DNA from: Streptomyces megasporus
GTDB lineage: Bacteria > Actinomycetota > Actinomycetes > Streptomycetales > Streptomycetaceae
NCBI RefSeq assembly: GCF_000718985.1
Contig: NZ_JODL01000022.1
Location: forward strand, 17,990-81,989
Length of the DNA: 64,000 nt
Reading direction: 5' to 3'
The position numbers were made by a program, and so were the translations under genes. The notes beneath the pieces are model-generated. The model was not told the DNA's origin and did not search any database. It saw only the letters and a program-made list of their open reading frames with translations. Positions 9,242-18,317 of this stretch are shown here, one piece after another (the first letter of the stretch is position 1; every line of letters begins with the position of its first letter).

Positions 9242-10756
9242 CTACGCCCGCACGCTCCCGCCCGGCCACCGAGGGGTCGGCACCGAGCCCGTACCCGGCG
9301 TCCTGGGGGCCGTGGGCAGGGCGAGCGCGATCTCCTCGCGCAGGTCCTCGACCCTGGTGTACCCGGCGTACCGCCCGGTGAGCCGGTACATCTCCCGCAG
9401 CCGGTCCCAGGTGCGGTGCGAGGAGGTGTTGCCGATGGTGACCAGGGCCAGCCGCGCGTAGCGGTCCGCCTGCTCCGGGTCGTCGGCGATGAAGCAGGCC
9501 GAGGCGAGCGAGATGTAGTCGAGGATCTTCGACCGCTCGCGGCCGTTCTCCCGTTCCCGGTACCTCAGCGCCTCCTTGGCGTGCTTCTCGGCGGTCTTCG
9601 CCGCCGAGGGCTCGTGCTCGGCGAGGGTGCGGTACGCCAGCGCCTGCATCCCGTGCAGGTCCGCCTCGCGGAAGAGTTGCATCCAACTGGGCGACGGCAC
9701 GTCCCCTCTGTCGGAGACGAACAGCTCCTCGGCCTCGCCGAGCGTGCGGCGCATCGCCTGGCCTTGTCCCATGGACGCCTGGGCCCACGCCTCGATGGTG
9801 TGGAGCATGGCGCGGGTCCGCGGCAGGGTCTCCTCGCCGCAACCGGCCTTGGCCAACTGCATCAGGTCCAGGGCCTCGTCGGGCCGTCCGAGGTGCACCA
9901 TCTGGCGGGCGGCCCGGGAGACGGCCTCGCCGGCGCGCGGCCTGTCGCCGCTCTCGCGGGCCGCGTGGGCGGCGATGACGAAGTACTTCTGGGCGGTGGG
10001 CTCCAGGCCGACGTCGTGCGACATCCAGCCGGCGAGCACCGCCAGGTTGGCCGCCACGGCCCACAGCCGCCGTTGGATGTGCGCGGGGTGGCGGTAGGCG
10101 AGCATCCCGCCCACCTCGTTGAGCTGGCCCACCACGGCCTTGCGCTGGAGGCCGCCGCCGCGTGCCGCGTCCCAGGCCCGGAAGACCTCCACGGAGCGTT
10201 CCAGGGCGTCGACCTCCTCGGACCCGACGGGGGCCGCCTCGTAGCGGTCGGAGGAGACGGGGTCGGCGACGAGGGGGGCGTCGGAGCGGGCGATGCCGTC
10301 GATCGAGGTGGGGTCGGTCCGGATCCAGTCGTACAGGGCGCCGCTGAGCGCCGATCCCGCGGTGAGCGCGGCACCCGCGCCCACCAAGCCGCGTCGGTTG
10401 AGCATGAGGTCCATTCCCGTGAATTCGGTGAGGACCGCGGCGGTCTGTTCGGGGGCCCACGGCAGCCCGTGGACGGACTGCCGCCTCCCTGCCGGCCCGG
10501 ATCTGCCGAACCCGAGGTCCTCTGTGGTCACGACACGGCCGAGTCGCTCGGTGAACAGGGTCGCCAACACCTTGGGCACGGGGTCGCGCGGGGTCTCCCC
10601 CATGTCGATCCACCGCCTCACCCGGGAGGTGTCGGTCGCCAACTGCGGATGGCCCATGGCCGCCGCCTGCCGGTTCACGAGCCGGGCGAGTTCACCCTTG
10701 GACCAGCCGGTGAGGTCGAACAGGTCCGCGAGACGGGTGTTGGGTTCCTTGGTCAC
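9242..10756 (-). CDS. nsdB: NsdB-like TPR regulator
   Basis: A 504-residue protein. The N-terminus (about 1-85) looks like an HTH-type domain (LFDLTGWSKGELARLVNRQ, then VRRWIDMGE). A hydrophobic, Gly/Ala-rich segment follows near residue 120, and the rest is helical tetratricopeptide-like repeats. This matches the Streptomyces NsdA/NsdB family; nsdA and nsdB are negative regulators of differentiation and antibiotic production in S. coelicolor. I recognise the N-terminus as NsdB-type rather than NsdA, but cannot verify this by search. GTG start with a GGGGG stretch upstream. It is transcribed away from the phosphotransferase gene, with three 10-bp direct repeats between them. Confidence 0.8.
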   Translation of the reverse strand: MTKEPNTRLADLFDLTGWSKGELARLVNRQAAAMGHPQLATDTSRVRRWIDMGETPRDPVPKVLATLFTERLGRVVTTEDLGFGRSGPAGRRQSVHGLPWAPEQTAAVLTEFTGMDLMLNRRGLVGAGAALTAGSALSGALYDWIRTDPTSIDGIARSDAPLVADPVSSDRYEAAPVGSEEVDALERSVEVFRAWDAARGGGLQRKAVVGQLNEVGGMLAYRHPAHIQRRLWAVAANLAVLAGWMSHDVGLEPTAQKYFVIAAHAARESGDRPRAGEAVSRAARQMVHLGRPDEALDLMQLAKAGCGEETLPRTRAMLHTIEAWAQASMGQGQAMRRTLGEAEELFVSDRGDVPSPSWMQLFREADLHGMQALAYRTLAEHEPSAAKTAEKHAKEALRYRERENGRERSKILDYISLASACFIADDPEQADRYARLALVTIGNTSSHRTWDRLREMYRLTGRYAGYTRVEDLREEIALALPTAPRTPGTGSVPTPRWPGGSVRA

Positions 10757-10827
10757 GTCAAGCCCCCAGGATCTCGGCTGAGTCGACAGTAGCCGTCACC
10801 GGATGCCGGTTTGAGGGCCCGTGAACA

Positions 10828-10857
10828 TTCGCCAGGGTTCGCCAGGGTTCGCCAGAT
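10828..10857. repeat. Three tandem 10-bp direct repeats upstream of nsdB
   Basis: The unit TTCGCCAGGG occurs three times in a row; the third copy ends AT instead of GG. A 10-bp period equals one helical turn, so identical faces are presented to a protein. The repeats sit in the divergent promoter region about 70 bp upstream of nsdB and 140 bp upstream of the phosphotransferase gene. Confidence 0.6.
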
Positions 10858-10998
10858 GGTGCGCAACCCGTGCGCGGGTGTGCTGTAGAACCGCGCCACC
10901 CCGTTCGGTTCCGGGTCCGGCATTCCCCAGGGTGCCCACGGCACGGTCGGCCGGGTGGCGCGACATCCTGTCGGCACACGAAGGGATCCGGCTCGCCC

Positions 10999-12120
10999 AT
11001 GCATCCAACACCGTCTCCCGTGTCGGCCCCGCCCCGCCCGCGGGCGCGACAGCCGTACGGCGCCGCCCACCCCGAACCGGTGCGCACGTCACCGACGTTC
11101 GGCGTCCCTCGGCCGCGCCGCGCGCACGCACCCGGGGTCCCGCCGACCGGCGCGAGGCTGGACCTGTCCGGCCCGCAGGGGGCGCGGCTGCGCACCGCCA
11201 TCGCCTCGGTACACCGGGTCTGCCCGGAGTTCCGGCCGGCACAGGTGATGCGCCGCGGCGGTCACTCGATGGTGCTGATCGGCACCGTCGGCCGGGGCCC
11301 CGCCCTCGCCAAGTGCCTGCTGGACCACTCCCCCGAGCAGGCCGAGCGGTTCCGTCACGAAATAGCGGTCTACCGCACCTTCGTGCGGCACCGCCCGCCG
11401 GTGCGGGTGCCCCGGCTCATCGCCGCGGACCCGGACGCCTGCGCCCTGGTCGTCGAGCGGACGCCGGGCCGCCCGGTGGCCCTGCAGCGCCACCCTCTGG
11501 AGCCGCCGTCCCACGCGGACCTGCGCGCCGTGCTGGGCGCGGTCCGCCGGGTGAACGCCTGGCAGCCGCCCGCGGGCCGGTTCGAGGCGCAGATCGACTA
11601 CGGCCGGAGGATCACGCACTACCACGAGTCGGGGCTGTTGACGGACCGTGACCTGGGGGACCTGCGGAAACTGTTGCACGGCCTGGCGAGGGGAGGCGGC
11701 CGGGGGCAGTTCTGTCACGGTGACGCCCTGCTCTCCAACGTGTTGCTGTCCCCCAGCGGGGTGGTGCTGGTGGACTGGCGGCACGCGGGCTGGTACCTGC
11801 CCGGCTACGACCTCGCCACCCTGTGGTCGGTGCTCGGGGACAGCCCGATGGCCCGCCATCAGATCAGCCGGCTCGCCCAGGCGGCGGGCCGTGACGCGCG
11901 GGACGCCTTCCTGGTGAACCTGATGCTCGTCCTCACCCGCGAGATCCGCACCTGCGAGACGGCCGTGCAGCGCGCCATGCGGGACCCGGCTCCGGCCGGG
12001 GAGTCGGAGCGGCCCGGTCGGATGAGCTCGGGCGAGGAGCAGCGGCTGCTGCTGCGCCGGCTCCACGACGACTGCGCGATGGCTCGCCGCGCGGTGCGGG
12101 CGGCGGTCGGCACCCGGTGA
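10999..12120 (+). CDS. Aminoglycoside-phosphotransferase-fold protein
   Basis: A 373-residue protein of the APH/choline-kinase fold. The Brenner-like catalytic motif is [13 protein letters not shown] (Asp in HGD, Asn four residues later), followed by the metal-binding Asp in [10 protein letters not shown]. The N-terminal ~65 residues are Pro/Arg-rich and probably disordered. The ATG start has an AAGGGA site about 12 nt upstream. Such proteins phosphorylate small molecules or are orphan kinases; the substrate cannot be told. It stands alone, divergent from nsdB and closed by a strong hairpin. Confidence 0.8.
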   Translation: MHPTPSPVSAPPRPRARQPYGAAHPEPVRTSPTFGVPRPRRAHAPGVPPTGARLDLSGPQGARLRTAIASVHRVCPEFRPAQVMRRGGHSMVLIGTVGRGPALAKCLLDHSPEQAERFRHEIAVYRTFVRHRPPVRVPRLIAADPDACALVVERTPGRPVALQRHPLEPPSHADLRAVLGAVRRVNAWQPPAGRFEAQIDYGRRITHYHESGLLTDRDLGDLRKLLHGLARGGGRGQFCHGDALLSNVLLSPSGVVLVDWRHAGWYLPGYDLATLWSVLGDSPMARHQISRLAQAAGRDARDAFLVNLMLVLTREIRTCETAVQRAMRDPAPAGESERPGRMSSGEEQRLLLRRLHDDCAMARRAVRAAVGTR

Positions 12121-12199
12121 GGTCCGCCGGGGTCGACGGTCCTCCTCTCGGTGGCCGCGGGGGCGCCACCGGGCCGGCCCTGTGACGCCTCGCGGGCTT

Positions 12200-12235
12200 G
12201 GGGCCCGTACGGGGGGAAACCCTCGTACGGGCCCC
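12200..12235 (+). terminator. Strong hairpin after the phosphotransferase gene
   Basis: A 12-bp perfect inverted repeat (GGGGCCCGTACG / CGTACGGGCCCC) extends inward by about four more pairs, one a G-T wobble, to a GAAA tetraloop. It lies 80 bp after the stop codon. There is no U-tract. Confidence 0.75.
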
Positions 12236-12242
12236 GTGACGT

Positions 12243-12470
12243 GTGCGGGTTCGGTGTCGGGAGGGGCCGTTGACGGGCCGTCCGGCGGCGTCCGCCCACC
12301 CCGAAGGGATTCCGGCGCGGGCGATCTCGCCGCTGCCGTACACGGTGAAGGCGGGCCGGGCGTACGCGCCGGGGCCGAGGACGAAGGGCGAGTACCACCG
12401 GATCCGGCTCGGGCACCGGGCGGCGTTCGTCAGGGCCGCCGACGTCACGGTGCGCCACGCGGGGCGGTGA
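12243..12470 (+). pseudogene. Possible remnant of a larger gene (C-terminal fragment)
   Basis: A 75-codon open stretch follows directly after the hairpin. Its last ~45 residues (around LPYTVKAGRAYAPGP and RIRLGHRAAFVRAADV) have protein-like composition and the rhythm of a small beta-rich C-terminal domain. The first 28 residues look random. There is no ribosome-binding site and no upstream partner in frame. It may be the decayed 3' end of a secreted protein gene. No family could be named. Confidence 0.35.
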
Positions 12471-12515
12471 CGGACGCCTCCCGTCACCGCCCGGGCGTCA
12501 CCGCCGGAACGGCTC

Positions 12516-13013
12516 TCACTGCCGGAACAGCTCCGCGGGCAGCGGCTTCAGGAGCTGGTAGAGGTCCTCGGTGATCGGCCGGTCCCAGGTGGCGATGGTG
12601 ACCAGCACGTTGTCGCTGCGGTCGAACTGGACGCAGGAGATCCTGCTCTCGGAGCAGATGATCCGCCGCACGATGAGCAGGTTGTCGTTGAGCATCACCG
12701 GGCTCTCCTCCGTCCCGGTGACGGTGACCTCCTCGTCGTTCTCCAGCGCCGCCAGCAGTTGCTCCACCTCGAAGGGCACCTGGTCGTCGGCCCGCTCGCG
12801 GGCCGGGGACCCCTCGGGCAGGTTGCCGATGACCATGGCCGGTCCGCGTCCGCCGAACAGGTCGTAGCGCAGGAACACGCCCTGGCAGCTCCCGTCCGGC
12901 GCGGGGAGCAGTCCGGCGCCGAGATTGCCCGGCCAGTCCCCCGGCTCCATGGCCAACACGTCGAAGTCAGGTCCGGCGGGGGTGGGGGCACTGCGGCGGC
13001 GGAGAAACGACAT
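12516..13013 (-). CDS. Conserved hypothetical protein, 165 aa
   Basis: A 165-residue acidic protein starting MSFLRRR. It is compact and soluble, has no signal peptide, and has an alternating beta/alpha composition, ending in a helical PITEDLYQLLKPLPAELF. Two cysteines lie close together near residues 126 and 133. I do not recognise the family. The ATG was chosen because the in-frame sequence upstream is a 12-bp minisatellite. It reads in the same direction as the LAL regulator upstream, but the repeat array separates them. Confidence 0.7.
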   Translation of the reverse strand: MSFLRRRSAPTPAGPDFDVLAMEPGDWPGNLGAGLLPAPDGSCQGVFLRYDLFGGRGPAMVIGNLPEGSPARERADDQVPFEVEQLLAALENDEEVTVTGTEESPVMLNDNLLIVRRIICSESRISCVQFDRSDNVLVTIATWDRPITEDLYQLLKPLPAELFRQ

Positions 13014-13056
13014 GCGGCCATGGTACGGGGCCGCCGGCCGGAAGGAGCGGCTGCCC

Positions 13057-13140
13057 GCTCCCGTTCCGCGACCGGTTCGGCGGTCGGTTCGGCGACCGGT
13101 TCCGCGGTCGATTCCCCGGCCGGCTTCCCGGCCGTCCGGG
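13057..13140. repeat. Degenerate 12-bp tandem repeat array
   Basis: Seven consecutive 12-bp units. The best conserved run CGACCGGTTCGG, CGGTCGGTTCGG, CGACCGGTTCCG, CGGTCGATTCCC. The outer units are more diverged. It lies in the 134-bp gap between the LAL stop codon and the start of the 165-residue gene, so it forms that gene's leader. Confidence 0.7.
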
Positions 13141-13147
13141 AACCGCC

Positions 13148-15988
13148 CTACCGCGGCTCCAGCACCCTGGCGAGCCCGGCCCGGTCGGTGCCGAGTTTGA
13201 GGTAGACGGCGGAGAGCAGCCGGGTCACGGCCTGCTCCTTCACGTCCATCATCCGGGCGACCTCCGGGTCCGTCAGGCCCCGCGCGGCCCACTCGGCGGC
13301 GGCGCGCTCGCGTGCGGTCAGCTCCTCGCTCCGGGCGTACCGCAGTTCCAGGGGGCGCAGCCCGGCGGCGGTCAGCTCCGCGCGGGCGCGTTCCACCAGG
13401 GCCTCGGCGCCGCAGTGCGCGGCCGTCTCCAGTCCCCGGTAGAGCTGGTCGGCCGCCTCCTGCGGCAGGCCGGCCCGGCAGAGCGCGGCGCCGTGGTCGA
13501 CCAGGGCGCGGGCCAGTTCGTACGAGGCCGGGGAGCGTTCCAGGTGTTCGACGGCCTCCCGCAGGATCTCCGCCTGTCGCGGTCCGCCGGTCGCCTCGGC
13601 GGCGACCCGCAGCGCCTGGCCGATCGCGGAGGAGGCGCCGAAGTGGCGGGCGCGTTCGACCGATTCCAGGGCGTGGATCGCCGCGTGTTCGGGGTCGGTG
13701 TCCCGCACGGCGAGCGCGAGGTGCTGCTGCCAGGGGCACCAGGACGGGTTGCGCATGCCGCGCGGGTCCAGACGCCTGCCGGCGGCGGTCAGTTGACGCT
13801 CCGCGTCCCGCGGGAGGCCGAGGGCCAGCAGCAGCTCGCCGTGGACGGCCTGGGCGTCGGGGTAGACGACGGCCCGGGGAACGCGGGCGCCGTAGTCGTA
13901 CCGCCGAGCGATCTCCTCGGCCTCCCCCGGACGTCCGCGGGCGATCAGGGTCTGGATCAGGGTGCCGATCGCGGCGAGTTGCGCGGGGGCGCCGGAGCCC
14001 ACCCGGTCGGCGATCCGGAGCCCCTCGCGCACCAGGCTCTCGGCCTCGCTCAGCCGGCCCCGGCGGTAGCGGATGTAGCCCAGGAGGGTGAAGCCGAACG
14101 CCAGGTGGGAGCCGCGCCAGCCCTTCCGTTCGCACTCGGCGATGCCGTCGGCGAAGAGTTCCTCGGCGCGTCCGGGCTGGTCGCAGTAGAGGTACGTCAG
14201 GCCGGCCATGGCGGGCACCTCGAAGCCCCAGTCCTCGTCCGTCCAGCTCAGGCCGGATCCCAGGGCCTCCTCGGCGAAGCGCAGGGCGTCGCCCGCGGGC
14301 TCTCCGCGCACCACCGCGTCCCAGGCGCGCAGGCCGAGGACGTACCGCTCGGCCATGCCTCGGCCGGTCAGGTGGTCGGCGAGCCGGGCCAGGCGGCGGG
14401 AGCGGGCGGGCGAGTCGGGTTCGTCGGCGCGGAAGGCGTTCCACATGAACTGTTCCGCGCGCATCCGCAGCCGGGTGCGGGCGGTGGTCGCCCGTCGCGC
14501 CTCCTCGGCGACGAGTGCGGCGGCCTCGTCCATCCGGCCGCTGTGCCCGAGCGCCTGGGCCAGACGGCAGGTGACGGCCTCGCGCAGGGCGGGGCCGAGT
14601 CCGGGTTCCTCCAGGGCCGCCCGGAGGTGGTTGACGGTGGTGGCGGGTCGGGTGAGGAGGGCGGAGCGGCCCAGTTCGAACAGGACGGACGCCCTCTCGC
14701 CCGGTCCCGGCGGCTCGCGCAGGGCGCGTTCCAGACAGCGTCGGGCCGCTTCGGGCGCTCCGGCGCGCAGGTACTCGCGGGCGGCCTTGCGCAGGGTGTC
14801 GACGACCTCCGGATCGCCTTCCGGGTGCACCTCCAGCAGGTGGCGCGCGGCGGCCGTGGGGCCGTGGCCCGCGTCGGCGACGGCCGCGGCGGCCTGGCCG
14901 TGGAGGGCGACGCGCAGGGCGGCGGGGATGGCCTGGTAGACGGCGGTGGCGATCAGCGGGTGGAAGAACCGCAGCGGTTCGTCGTCCGCCGTGCCGCCGG
15001 CGAGGATGCGGGCGACGTGCAGCCGGGCGCGTGCCTCGGCGGCCTCCTCGGTCGCCAGTCCGGCGACGTCGGCGGCCAGGGTCGCGGGTATCTCGGTGCC
15101 GAGGACCGCGGTGGCCCAGGCCAGTCGGACGGCGGCGGGTCCCAGCGTCTCCAGGCGTTCGACGAGGCCGCTGCCCCGGAGAGTGCCGGCGAGGTCGCGC
15201 AGTTCGGCCGTGTTCTCCCGTCGCGGCTCGAGGCGGCGGTCGGCGATCTTGGCGGTCAGTTCCACCACTTCGAAGGGGTTGCCGCCGGTGACGGTCCAGC
15301 ACTCGCGGCAGAACGCGTCGTCGGCGGTGGGGCCGAGCGCGTCGCGCACCAGGCGGGTGACCGCCCGCGGGGTCAGGGCCGCCAGGTCGAAGGGGCGTGT
15401 TCCGTGCCGGCCGGCCAGTGAGCCGAACGGGGCCGTGCGGTGGGGGTGGTCGTCGGGGCGGTAGGCGACGACCACCAGCATCGGCAGTTCCGCGACGCGG
15501 GGCGCGAAGGCGGTCAGCCAGGCCAGGGACTCGGCGTCGATCCAGTGGGCGTCGTCGAGGGTCACCACCACGGGGCGGTTCCGCACGACGAAGCGGGTGA
15601 CGACCCAGTCGAGGCCGTCGCGCACGCCCTGGGGATCGGGTGCGCCGCCGCCGTCGGGGGCGACCAGGCCGACGGCGGGCGCCACGATGTCGTACCAGCT
15701 TCCCAGCAGTCGGCGGTGCTCCTCCTCTCCGACGGTGGCGAGGAGCGGTTGGACGAGTTGGCGGACGGTGTGGAAGGGCAGGTCCTGTTCCTGCTCTCCG
15801 CCCCGCGCGGACAGCACGGTGCAGCCGCGTGCGCCCGCGCGCCGGCGTACTTCGGTCAGGAGGGCCGTCTTGCCGAGCCCGGCCGCTCCGGCGAAGGCGA
15901 GCAGGTTTCCCTCGCCCTCGGCCAGCTCGGTCAACGCGCCGTCCAGAGCCCTCAGTTCGGACTCGCGCTCGAACATCGTTCGGTGCAT
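13148..15988 (-). CDS. LuxR-family (LAL) ATPase transcriptional regulator
   Basis: A 946-residue regulator of the large ATP-binding LuxR (LAL) class. A Walker A GAAGLGKT lies near residues 34-41 and a Walker B-like VVVTLDDAHW near 141-149. A long helical TPR-like middle follows, and a C-terminal LuxR helix-turn-helix (LTARERAAAEWAARGL ... VKEQAVTRLLSAVY, last ~60 residues). LAL proteins are often pathway-specific activators. Transcription is divergent from the terpene synthase gene, so it is the obvious candidate regulator. The start at MHRTMFERE puts the ATPase domain at the usual distance from the N-terminus. Confidence 0.88.
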   Translation of the reverse strand: MHRTMFERESELRALDGALTELAEGEGNLLAFAGAAGLGKTALLTEVRRRAGARGCTVLSARGGEQEQDLPFHTVRQLVQPLLATVGEEEHRRLLGSWYDIVAPAVGLVAPDGGGAPDPQGVRDGLDWVVTRFVVRNRPVVVTLDDAHWIDAESLAWLTAFAPRVAELPMLVVVAYRPDDHPHRTAPFGSLAGRHGTRPFDLAALTPRAVTRLVRDALGPTADDAFCRECWTVTGGNPFEVVELTAKIADRRLEPRRENTAELRDLAGTLRGSGLVERLETLGPAAVRLAWATAVLGTEIPATLAADVAGLATEEAAEARARLHVARILAGGTADDEPLRFFHPLIATAVYQAIPAALRVALHGQAAAAVADAGHGPTAAARHLLEVHPEGDPEVVDTLRKAAREYLRAGAPEAARRCLERALREPPGPGERASVLFELGRSALLTRPATTVNHLRAALEEPGLGPALREAVTCRLAQALGHSGRMDEAAALVAEEARRATTARTRLRMRAEQFMWNAFRADEPDSPARSRRLARLADHLTGRGMAERYVLGLRAWDAVVRGEPAGDALRFAEEALGSGLSWTDEDWGFEVPAMAGLTYLYCDQPGRAEELFADGIAECERKGWRGSHLAFGFTLLGYIRYRRGRLSEAESLVREGLRIADRVGSGAPAQLAAIGTLIQTLIARGRPGEAEEIARRYDYGARVPRAVVYPDAQAVHGELLLALGLPRDAERQLTAAGRRLDPRGMRNPSWCPWQQHLALAVRDTDPEHAAIHALESVERARHFGASSAIGQALRVAAEATGGPRQAEILREAVEHLERSPASYELARALVDHGAALCRAGLPQEAADQLYRGLETAAHCGAEALVERARAELTAAGLRPLELRYARSEELTARERAAAEWAARGLTDPEVARMMDVKEQAVTRLLSAVYLKLGTDRAGLARVLEPR

Positions 15989-16131
15989 CGTCCCTGCTCT
16001 TCGTCCGCGACCATGCCTCACCGCTCCGGCCTTTCCCGGCAGGCGGTGCAGAGCGTACGCCGGCGCGAACACCGTGTGACGCTCTTGGGTCATTTCCCCG
16101 CCGCCTTCCGCCGTCGGTCCGCCGCTCCGGT

Positions 16132-16145
16132 GGGGAGCGCTCCCA
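16132..16145. promoter_or_regulatory. CebR-like operator (13/14 match)
   Basis: GGGGAGCGCTCCCA differs at one position from TGGGAGCGCTCCCA, the established CebR box of Streptomyces. The inner 12 bp (16133-16144) are a perfect palindrome. A second half-site-like AGCGCTCCT follows at 16148. The site lies midway between the divergent LAL regulator and terpene synthase genes, about 140 bp from either start. Confidence 0.6.
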
Positions 16146-16284
16146 AAAGCGCTCCTCCGGGCCACCGGGCGCGGGGGGCGCTCGGGCCCCCTTGACCGTC
16201 AAGTGCCCTTCCCCACATGTTGGTTGCATATGCGCCAGCCATGTTCGCCACCGTGTTCCACACCGCCCGAGGAGGCGTCGGCCC

Positions 16285-17388
16285 ATGCCGAACACCACGG
16301 CCCCGAGCACCACGGCCCCGAACACCACGACCGGAGAACCCGTCGGGCAGGACGGACTCGCACGGCGGGTGGCCCTGCTGGAGATCCCCTTTCCCGGCGC
16401 CGTCAATCCCGATGTCGAACGCGCTCGGGCGCACACCCTCCGCTGGCTCCGCGATGTCGCGTTACTCCGGGGTGAGTCGGCGTTCGAGGAGTACGACGCG
16501 CTGCGGCTGGAGCGGGCGATGGCCCGTTTCTACCCCCGGGCCACGGGCGAGGATCTGATGCTGGCCACCGACGTCAACGGCTGGTTCTTCGTCTTCGACG
16601 ACCAGTTCGACGGCCTGCTGGGCCGGCGCCCGGACGACGTCGCCCGCCTCCTGGACTCCCTGACGGCCGTCATGGACGAGGTCCGGCCCCCGGCGGGAGC
16701 GTCCTCCAACCCGCTGGTGGAGAGCTTCCGCGACCTGTGGAGCCGCGTCAACGACGGGATGCCACCGGTATGGCGTGAGCGCTTCAAACGGCACTGGCGC
16801 GGCTACCTGCTCGCCCACCACCAGGAGGCGCTGAACCGTTCCGGGAGCGCCCTGCCCACCCTGGCGGAGTTCCTGGCCGCGCGGCGCCACTCGATCGGCA
16901 TCCAACCCTGTCTGGATCTGGCCGAGCGCTGCGGCCGGTACACCCTGCCGCCACAACTGCACGGCGGCTCCCCGCTGAAGGAGATGCGTCGGATCACCGA
17001 CGACGTGGCGATCTTCGTCAACGACATCGTCTCGCTGGACAAGGAACTGGCCGTCGGCGACGTCAACAACACCGTCATCCTCCTGCACCGGACCACGGGG
17101 CGCACGCTGGAGGAGTGTGTGCGGGAGATCTGCGCCGCCGCCAACGAGCGCGTCGTCCGCTTCCGGGAACACGCCGCGAGCCTGCCCGGCCTGCTGGCCG
17201 CGTCCGGCGTCCCCGAGGAACTGCGGGCCTGTGTGGAGGACTACGTCGACGGCATGCGCAACGTCATGCGGGGCAACCTCGACTGGTCCCTGGAGAGCCG
17301 GCGCTACGACGCCACCGGGGTCGCCGCCGTCAGCGACGGACGACGACGGCCGTGGGCCGGGCTGCTGTCCGCCCCGGAGGACGGCTGA
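16285..17388 (+). CDS. Class I terpene synthase (sesquiterpene-type cyclase)
   Basis: A 367-residue bacterial terpene cyclase. It has the Mg-binding aspartate motif DDQFD (residues 105-109), the NSE triad NDIVSLDKE (246-254) and a C-terminal RY pair. The length and motifs fit the pentalenene/epi-cubenol synthase type that cyclises farnesyl diphosphate; the product cannot be predicted. The first 25 residues are Thr/Pro-rich. ATG follows a GAGGAGG site. Codon 60 is TTA (16462-16464), the codon read by the bldA tRNA in Streptomyces, so translation may be tied to development. No P450 or tailoring gene is adjacent. Confidence 0.93.
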   Translation: MPNTTAPSTTAPNTTTGEPVGQDGLARRVALLEIPFPGAVNPDVERARAHTLRWLRDVALLRGESAFEEYDALRLERAMARFYPRATGEDLMLATDVNGWFFVFDDQFDGLLGRRPDDVARLLDSLTAVMDEVRPPAGASSNPLVESFRDLWSRVNDGMPPVWRERFKRHWRGYLLAHHQEALNRSGSALPTLAEFLAARRHSIGIQPCLDLAERCGRYTLPPQLHGGSPLKEMRRITDDVAIFVNDIVSLDKELAVGDVNNTVILLHRTTGRTLEECVREICAAANERVVRFREHAASLPGLLAASGVPEELRACVEDYVDGMRNVMRGNLDWSLESRRYDATGVAAVSDGRRRPWAGLLSAPEDG

Positions 17389-17412
17389 CGGCACCCGGTA
17401 CCGTACGCCGTC

Positions 17413-18138
17413 GTGACGGCGGAACCGGTGGTGGACCTGTGGCGGGCCGGACTCGACCGCGTGCCCGAGGAGGTGTGGGAGCACCGGGAGGCGCGCACGC
17501 TGATCCTCGCGGACAACGCCCTGACCTCGCTCCCCGCGGACATCGGCCGACTGCGGCGCCTGCGCACCCTGGACCTCGGCCACAACGCCCTCGTCTCGCT
17601 CCCGGAGGAGATCGGGGAGCTGACGGGTCTGGACCGCTGCCTGTACCTGCACGACAACCGGCTCGCGAGGCTGCCGCGCTCGCTGGGGCGGCTGGGCGAA
17701 CTGGCGTACCTGAACGTCGGGGACAACCCGCTCGTCTCACTCCCGGAGGAGATCGGCGGCATGGTCGGGCTGGTCGAGCTGCGGGCGCAGCGCTGCGGGC
17801 TGCGGGAGCTGCCCGGGTCGCTCGGACGGCTCACCGCGCTGCGGGAGCTGTGGCTGCGCGGCAACACGCTGACCGCCCTGCCCGGCGGCGTCGCCGGGCT
17901 GCGGGACCTGCGGGAGGTGGAACTGCGGGAGAACGCGCTGGAGGAGGTGCCCGAGGCGCTGCGCGGCCTCCCCCTGCTGCGCCGTCTGGACCTGCGCTCC
18001 AACCGGCTGCGGGAGGTCCCCCACTGGCTCGCGGAGCTGCCCGCGCTGGAGAAGCTCGACCTGCGGTGGAACCGCGTCCACCCGGCGCCGCGCCTGTTGG
18101 ACGCACTGGCCCGGCGCGGCTGCGTGGTGCTGTGCTGA
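17413..18138 (+). CDS. Leucine-rich-repeat protein
   Basis: A 241-residue protein made of about nine tandem leucine-rich repeats of ~23 residues with the LxxLxLxxNxLxxLP pattern (for example LRTLDLGHNALVSLPEEIG). It has no signal peptide or other domain, so it should be a cytosolic solenoid for protein binding. It begins with GTG 24 bp after the terpene synthase. A -10-like TACCGT lies 8 nt before the GTG with no ribosome site, so it may also have its own leaderless transcript. The partner is unknown. Confidence 0.85.
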   Translation: MTAEPVVDLWRAGLDRVPEEVWEHREARTLILADNALTSLPADIGRLRRLRTLDLGHNALVSLPEEIGELTGLDRCLYLHDNRLARLPRSLGRLGELAYLNVGDNPLVSLPEEIGGMVGLVELRAQRCGLRELPGSLGRLTALRELWLRGNTLTALPGGVAGLRDLREVELRENALEEVPEALRGLPLLRRLDLRSNRLREVPHWLAELPALEKLDLRWNRVHPAPRLLDALARRGCVVLC

Positions 18139-18217
18139 GAACGGTGAGAGTGGTGCCTGGGTGACACCGATGGTCGCGAGGTGATTACGGGGCGTGCGTT
18201 GCCTTGTGCCGTGAGGG

Positions 18218-18281
18218 TTGACAGCGCGAGCGTCCGGGAAGAGAGTTTCAGCATTTTCCCGCTCCACCGAAAGATACTTTC
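18218..18281 (+). promoter_or_regulatory. Candidate promoter and inverted repeat before the serine hydrolase
   Basis: TTGACA (18218-18223) lies 17 nt before GAGAGT (18241-18246), a fair housekeeping promoter. Downstream GAAAGATACTTTC (18269-18281) is a 5-bp-arm inverted repeat in the leader. Confidence 0.5.
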
Positions 18282-18317
18282 CCACGTCCCGCGTACGTCC
18301 CAAGGGGGTCGCACGGC

